The notes under the pieces are model-generated. The model searched no databases. It worked only from the letters and a program-made list of their open reading frames with translations, and was not told the DNA's origin. Shown piece by piece: positions 59,971 to 64,000 of a stretch of 64,000 nt of DNA (positions are counted from its first letter, which is position 1; each line of letters opens with the position of its first letter). The position numbers were made by a program, and so were the translations under genes. Where the stretch lies: contig JBCBCY010000016.1 of the NCBI GenBank assembly GCA_038530285.1, positions 1-64,000 on the forward strand, read 5' to 3'. Source of the stretch: JASJAR01 sp038530285 (GTDB lineage Bacteria > Pseudomonadota > Alphaproteobacteria > Rhodobacterales > Rhodobacteraceae).

Positions 59971-61614
59971 CTAAACCAACCGGCTCGCTTCTTTCGCTGC
60001 CCGGACAAAATCCGCAAACAGCGGATGGGGCGCGAAGGGTTTTGATTTCAATTCGGGATGGAATTGCACGCCGATAAACCAGGGGTGGTCTTTCACCTCC
60101 ACAATCTCGGGCAGGCGGCCATCGGGGGACATGCCGGAAAAACAAAGCCCGGTCGCTTCCAGTTTATCGCGGTATTTGATATCGACCTCATAGCGGTGGC
60201 GGTGGCGTTCCTCGATCACGGTTGACCCATAGACTTCCGCCACCTTGGTGCCGTCCCCAAGGGTCGCGGTATAGGCCCCCAGCCGCATGGTCCCGCCCTT
60301 GTCGTCATCGACGCGGCGCTTGGTTTTGTGATTGCCCTGCACCCATTCTTTCAGGTGATAGACCACCGGTTCGAACCGTTTCTTGCCCGCCTCATGGTCA
60401 AACTCCTCCGACCCTGCGTCCTTGATCCCGGCCAGATTGCGCGCGGCTTCGATCACGGCCATCTGCATGCCCAGACAGATCCCTAAGTAGGGGATGCCCC
60501 GGGTGCGGGCGAATTCGGCCGCCTTGATCTTGCCCTCGGTGCCGCGTTCGCCAAAGCCCCCGGGCACCAGGATCGCATGGAAGCCTTCCAGATGCGGGGC
60601 GGCATCGCCCCGGTCGAAAATCTCGGCATCGATCCATTCGGCCTTCACCCGCGTGCGGTTGGCCATGCCGCCATGGGTCAGCGCCTCGGCGATGGATTTA
60701 TAGGCGTCTTCGAGCTGGGTGTATTTGCCCACGATGGCCACGCGCACCTCGCCTTCTGCGTTGTCCAGGCGGTCCATCACGTCTTCCCAGCGCGCGAGTT
60801 TGGGCTTTGGCGCGGGCTTGATCCCGAAGGCGTCCAGCACCGCCTGGTCGAGCCCTTCGGCGTGATAGGCCATGGGCGCTTCATAGATCGAATTGAGGTC
60901 ATAGGCCGCGATCACGCTGTCGGGGCGCACGTTGCAGAACAGGGCGAGTTTTTCGCGTTCTTTCTGGGGGATCGGCTTTTCGGAGCGGCAGACCAGGATG
61001 TCGGGCGCGATGCCGATGGAGCGGAGTTCCTTGACCGAGTGCTGGGTGGGTTTGGTTTTCAACTCGCCGGACGCGGCAAGCCAGGGCAGAAGTGTCAGGT
61101 GCATGAAAATCACCTCGCCCCGGGGGCGGTCCTGGCCAAACTGGCGGATGGCTTCGAAAAACGGCAGACCTTCGATATCGCCCACAGTGCCGCCGATTTC
61201 GCAGAGCATGAAATCGACTTCCTCATCACCGATTTCGATGAAGTCCTTGATTTCATTGGTCACATGGGGGATCACCTGGATGGTCTTGCCCAGGTAATCG
61301 CCCCGGCGTTCTTTTTCGAGCACGGTCGAATAGATCCGCCCCGACGACACTGAATCGGTGCCGCGCGCATGGACCCCGGTGAAGCGTTCGTAATGGCCCA
61401 GATCAAGGTCGGTCTCGGCCCCATCATCGGTCACGAAGACCTCACCATGTTCAAAAGGCGACATCGTGCCGGGATCGACATTCAGATAGGGGTCGAGCTT
61501 GCGAAGCCGCACGGTATAGCCGCGTGCCTGCAACAGCGCCCCTAATGCGGCCGAGGCCAGGCCTTTGCCAAGCGAAGACACCACCCCGCCGGTGATAAAT
61601 ACGTAACGCGCCAT
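59971..61614 (-). CDS. pyrG: CTP synthase
   Basis: A 547-aa enzyme converting UTP to CTP with glutamine. The synthase domain opens MARYVFITGGVVSSLGKGLASAALGALL; the glutamine amidotransferase domain carries GICLGMQMAVIEAARN (nucleophile Cys near residue 380) and the HPEL triad near 513. ATG 61614 is used, not the longer open frame upstream. Its stop lies directly in front of the AT-rich gene. In most Rhodobacterales pyrG sits beside secG; here a VPLPA-CTERM gene separates them. Confidence 0.97.
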   Translation of the reverse strand: MARYVFITGGVVSSLGKGLASAALGALLQARGYTVRLRKLDPYLNVDPGTMSPFEHGEVFVTDDGAETDLDLGHYERFTGVHARGTDSVSSGRIYSTVLEKERRGDYLGKTIQVIPHVTNEIKDFIEIGDEEVDFMLCEIGGTVGDIEGLPFFEAIRQFGQDRPRGEVIFMHLTLLPWLAASGELKTKPTQHSVKELRSIGIAPDILVCRSEKPIPQKEREKLALFCNVRPDSVIAAYDLNSIYEAPMAYHAEGLDQAVLDAFGIKPAPKPKLARWEDVMDRLDNAEGEVRVAIVGKYTQLEDAYKSIAEALTHGGMANRTRVKAEWIDAEIFDRGDAAPHLEGFHAILVPGGFGERGTEGKIKAAEFARTRGIPYLGICLGMQMAVIEAARNLAGIKDAGSEEFDHEAGKKRFEPVVYHLKEWVQGNHKTKRRVDDDKGGTMRLGAYTATLGDGTKVAEVYGSTVIEERHRHRYEVDIKYRDKLEATGLCFSGMSPDGRLPEIVEVKDHPWFIGVQFHPELKSKPFAPHPLFADFVRAAKEASRLV

Positions 61615-61826
61615 CTGCTCGGATATCCCCCGTGAACGAAATTGGGCGCCCATCGGTTTGGTCCGAATCTCGCGCCCTCACGGGAGTCCAATATATCGCG
61701 TTTTTTGTGGTCGCTGCAACGGCAAAACCGCAAGATATTGCGGCATCTATAAAAAGTGCAAAGATTTTTCGCGGCGGCCATGATCTCGCCTAGATTGAAT
61801 ATTAGCACACGTGTTAGTTGAACGTG

Positions 61827-61841
61827 TTAAGTATTGGTTAA
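61827..61841. promoter_or_regulatory. Candidate CtrA box
   Basis: TTAA-GTATTGG-TTAA is an exact TTAA-N7-TTAA match, 13 bases before the VPLPA-CTERM start, overlapping its AAGGAAT ribosome site. The surrounding DNA is AT-rich, so a chance match is possible. Confidence 0.35.
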
Positions 61842-61854
61842 GGAATAACCCCCC

Positions 61855-62427
61855 ATGAAAACCCCTCACTTTATTCTTGCGGCAGCCCTTCTGGCCGCGT
61901 CCCCTGTGTCTGCGGCGACGATCATCGAAGGTGGTGCCGATTTTGGCGACGACGTCGCGACGGCCTTCGTTGGCGGTCCGCTTGATGTGGGTGCAAACAC
62001 CATCGCGGGCGGTTTGAGCCGCGGCTTTAACGGCGAAGACCTGGTCGACACGGTCGAATTCACCATCGCGGATGATACCGAATTGGTGGGCGCAAGCTTT
62101 ACGCCCTTTGCGTCCGGCTTTTTCGACATTGAAGCCAAGATCGCCGACCAAAGCGGCGTGACGATCGTCTCGCAATTGTTTGGACCCTTCGGTGGCGGGT
62201 CGTTCCTGGGCGGCACCATCCTTGGCGCGGGCACCTATTACTTCCAGACAACCGCCCTGTCACAGCGCGGTGAGATTTTCGACGCGGGCTATTCGGCCGC
62301 TTTTACGGTGGCTGAAACCACCACGCCGCCGCCCAATGTTGTCCCGCTTCCAGCCTCTGCGCCGTTGGTGCTGGGCGGGCTGGCCTTCCTAGGCGGACTG
62401 GGACGCCTCAAGCGCCGCAAGGGCTAG
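61855..62427 (+). CDS. VPLPA-CTERM surface protein
   Basis: A 190-aa exported protein: signal peptide MKTPHFILAAALLAASPVSA|A, a beta-rich domain (FTPFASGFFDIEAKIADQSGVTIV...GTYYFQTTAL) resembling PEP-CTERM-associated jelly-roll-like sequences, then VPLPASAPLVLGGLAFLGGLG and RLKRRKG, the exosortase sorting signal. It is the second such protein in the window. It stands between pyrG and secG on the opposite strand, with a terminator behind it. Confidence 0.87.
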   Translation: MKTPHFILAAALLAASPVSAATIIEGGADFGDDVATAFVGGPLDVGANTIAGGLSRGFNGEDLVDTVEFTIADDTELVGASFTPFASGFFDIEAKIADQSGVTIVSQLFGPFGGGSFLGGTILGAGTYYFQTTALSQRGEIFDAGYSAAFTVAETTTPPPNVVPLPASAPLVLGGLAFLGGLGRLKRRKG

Positions 62428-62458
62428 CCAGCCCAGACATCGACTGGGTTTGCGACAT

Positions 62459-62488
62459 GGCCGGTCCCGTAAGGGGGCCGGCTTTTTT
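62459..62488 (+). terminator. Intrinsic terminator of the VPLPA-CTERM gene
   Basis: Stem GCCGGTCCC / GGGGGCCGGC with a 4-base GTAA loop followed by TTTTTT. Confidence 0.85.
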
Positions 62489-62592
62489 GCGACGGCTCTC
62501 ACTGGGGCCCCGCGTCGTGGCTGCTGTGCCCAGGCCCCCAAAGCGACCGTTAGGCTGACCCGACGGGACGAACCAGACGTCAGGGTGCGGGG

Positions 62593-62973
62593 TTACTCGG
62601 CCCGCGGCAGGGGGGCTGTCGTGCCACCGTCGGTCGCGGGGGCGGGGGGCGGCAGAAGTGCATCGTCTGCGGGCGGCAGGATCGGGTCGGTGCCATCGGC
62701 GGCCGGGGTGCCCAACCGGTCGAGCACCGAAGCATCGCCTGCATTTTGTGCCGCAAAGATCGTCAGCGCCATGGATGTGCAGATAAAGGCAATCGCCAAA
62801 CCCCAGGTCACCTTGCCCAGTGCCGTGGCCGCCCCGCGCGACGACATGATGCCGCCGCCGCCGCCGCCACCGCCGCCCATGCCAAGGCCGCCGCCTTCGG
62901 AGCGCTGCAAAAGCACAACCGCGATCAGCGCGAGCGCGAGAAGAAGGTGGATGACAAGAACGACGTTTTCCAT
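62593..62973 (-). CDS. secG: Preprotein translocase subunit SecG
   Basis: A 126-aa two-helix membrane protein. VVLVIHLLLALALIAVVLLQRSEGGGLGMGGG is the SecG signature (TM1 and glycine-rich loop, here with nine consecutive glycines), followed by RGAATALGKVTWGLAIAFICTSMALTIF (TM2). The C-terminal 45 residues are an unusually long Pro/Ala/Asp-rich extension. It assists SecYE-dependent export. Usually paired with pyrG; here separated by the VPLPA-CTERM gene. Confidence 0.93.
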   Translation of the reverse strand: MENVVLVIHLLLALALIAVVLLQRSEGGGLGMGGGGGGGGGIMSSRGAATALGKVTWGLAIAFICTSMALTIFAAQNAGDASVLDRLGTPAADGTDPILPPADDALLPPPAPATDGGTTAPLPRAE

Positions 62974-63104
62974 GGAGCGGAGCTACCCAAATTCAGACCG
63001 GCTTGATCTAATCGCTCATGCTCGGCGGCGCAACCCGTCCCTTGCCCAAGGCGCGCGGGTTTGGCAGTGTTCGGACAATTGAGTGGGCGAGCAGGATTTA
63101 CAAG

Positions 63105-63563
63105 ATGGAAGCGATTTTAGACGATTGTCACGGTTTGCCCGTGGCAACCTTTGCACCGCGCACGCCGCTGATCTTGGAGAATGATCCGGCGGATGTGATG
63201 TATGTGCTGATTGAGGGCAGTGTCGAAGTGGTGCGCGGCGGTGTGCCGGTGATGCAGATGACCGCGCCCGGCAGCCTTTTGGGCGAGATGTCGGCGCTGT
63301 CGGGGCGGCCCTATTCGGCGACCGTGCGCGCGGTCAGCGAGGTGACCGTTTACAAGATTGGCGACCCCGGCACCTATCTGGCCGAACGCCCGGTGTTGTT
63401 GTTGCGCACTGCGCAAATGCTGGCGATGCGGCTGGACAATGCCACCGCCTATCTGTCGAACCTGATGGCCGAGGGAGAGCGGCGCGACGAGTTCGGCGTG
63501 ATCGAGGATGTGTTCGGCACGCTGATGAACCAGGCCGAACGCCGGATCGTGGGTCGCGGCTAG
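63105..63563 (+). CDS. Cyclic-nucleotide-binding domain protein
   Basis: A 152-aa protein consisting of one CNMP-binding (CRP-like) domain: ILENDPADVMYVLIEGSVEVVRGG and GSLLGEMSALSGRPYSATVRAVSEVTVYKI, including the phosphate-binding-cassette region (SALSGRPYSATV). No HTH or effector domain follows, so it may act as a sensor partner. ATG 63105 is preferred to the longer frame. Its stop overlaps the homoserine dehydrogenase stop by four bases. Confidence 0.82.
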   Translation: MEAILDDCHGLPVATFAPRTPLILENDPADVMYVLIEGSVEVVRGGVPVMQMTAPGSLLGEMSALSGRPYSATVRAVSEVTVYKIGDPGTYLAERPVLLLRTAQMLAMRLDNATAYLSNLMAEGERRDEFGVIEDVFGTLMNQAERRIVGRG

Positions 63564-64000
63564 ACGTCTTCGATGCGGATGGCGACGGGGGTGGCCAGGA
63601 CCACGCCGGTGTCGGGCAGGGCGGCACTGGCCGCGGCGATCCCGGCCTGGCTGGTGCGGTGGGTGACAATCAGCACCGGCGCCTCGGCGGCGTCGTGGCC
63701 TTGCTGGCGCATCCGGTCGATCGACACGCCCGCTTCGCCCAGAACCGCCGCCACCTTGGCCAGGGCGCCGGGCTGATCTTTCAGTTGCAGGCGGATGTAA
63801 TAGGGCGCAGGCGGGGCGGCTTGCGCGGGCTTGGCCGCGACCAATGAAGCCGCCGGCTGGCCCAGGGTCGACACCCGGAACCCGCGCGCGATATCCATCA
63901 CATCAGACATGACCGCTGATGCCGTGGGGCCTTCGCCGGCACCCGCGCCGCGCAGCACGATCTGGCCCACTGCATCGCCTTCCAGCACCACCATATTGGT
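63560..64000 (-). CDS. hom: Homoserine dehydrogenase, C-terminal part (5' end beyond window)
   Basis: 146 C-terminal codons of an enzyme that reduces aspartate semialdehyde to homoserine in the threonine/methionine branch. GAGAGEGPTASAVMSDVMDIARG is the end of the catalytic domain and YYIRLQLKDQPGALAKVAAVLGEAGVSIDRM a regulatory ACT domain, typical of the long Hom form. The frame continues without a stop past 64000, so the N-terminal NAD-binding domain lies outside the window. Confidence 0.93.
   Translation of the reverse strand, partial: TNMVVLEGDAVGQIVLRGAGAGEGPTASAVMSDVMDIARGFRVSTLGQPAASLVAAKPAQAAPPAPYYIRLQLKDQPGALAKVAAVLGEAGVSIDRMRQQGHDAAEAPVLIVTHRTSQAGIAAASAALPDTGVVLATPVAIRIEDV

Overview
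The window reads as chromosomal DNA of an alphaproteobacterium of the Rhodobacteraceae (Roseobacter group). It is GC-rich (about 65-72% in most coding stretches). It carries family hallmarks: a phaZ/phaC/phaP/phaR polyhydroxyalkanoate locus, a secG-pyrG neighbourhood, VPLPA-CTERM surface proteins, a GTTC-N7-GTTC LexA box, a PopZ-like protein, and dispersed hairpin repeats built on a CCTCTTGCC(A)AAAATACCTC core. No phage, transposase, plasmid, rRNA or CRISPR signature was found. Two tRNAs are present: Cys(GCA) on the minus strand and Leu(TAA) on the plus strand.

Layout. 0-9.5 kb: isoaspartyl-methyltransferase/TolC, a PopZ-like protein, efp, ygfZ, a glycosyltransferase, two PLP aminotransferases and three tiny genes. 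9.5-26.6 kb: valS (with two internal patches of foreign-looking codon use), a DUF2235 hydrolase, metF/metR, suhB, rhomboid protease, metG, a Slam/DUF560 outer-membrane protein next to its TbpB-like lipoprotein (a type XI secretion pair), and an orphan SOS-controlled imuA. 26.6-33.5 kb: regulator/desaturase pair, Nudix, an EF-hand/ECF-sigma/periplasmic-sensor group, and a PleD-like diguanylate cyclase. 33.6-39.2 kb: a tightly overlapping operon (SDR, LacI regulator, double SnoaL protein, MetE-type methyltransferase, alpha/beta hydrolase) followed by a dienelactone hydrolase, apparently an uncharacterised catabolic system. 39.3-44.5 kb: PHA storage locus. 44.6-56.5 kb: an amine/gamma-glutamyl catabolic and transport cluster with two glutamine-synthetase-like ligases, a glutamine amidotransferase, an FAD oxidase, two aminotransferases, a LysR regulator and a polar-amino-acid-type ABC transporter. 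56.6-64 kb: TerB-like and PhnD-like proteins, an AT-rich orphan gene fused to the end of the pyrG transcription unit, pyrG, a second VPLPA-CTERM gene, secG, a cyclic-nucleotide-binding protein, and the 3' end of homoserine dehydrogenase.

The most interesting items are the T11SS pair, the MetE-II operon with a candidate LacI operator, the double-GS gamma-glutamyl cluster, the AT-rich gene behind pyrG, mosaic valS, and the insertion of VPLPA-CTERM genes into two otherwise conserved loci. All functional calls rest on reading motifs and gene order by eye; no database search was run.
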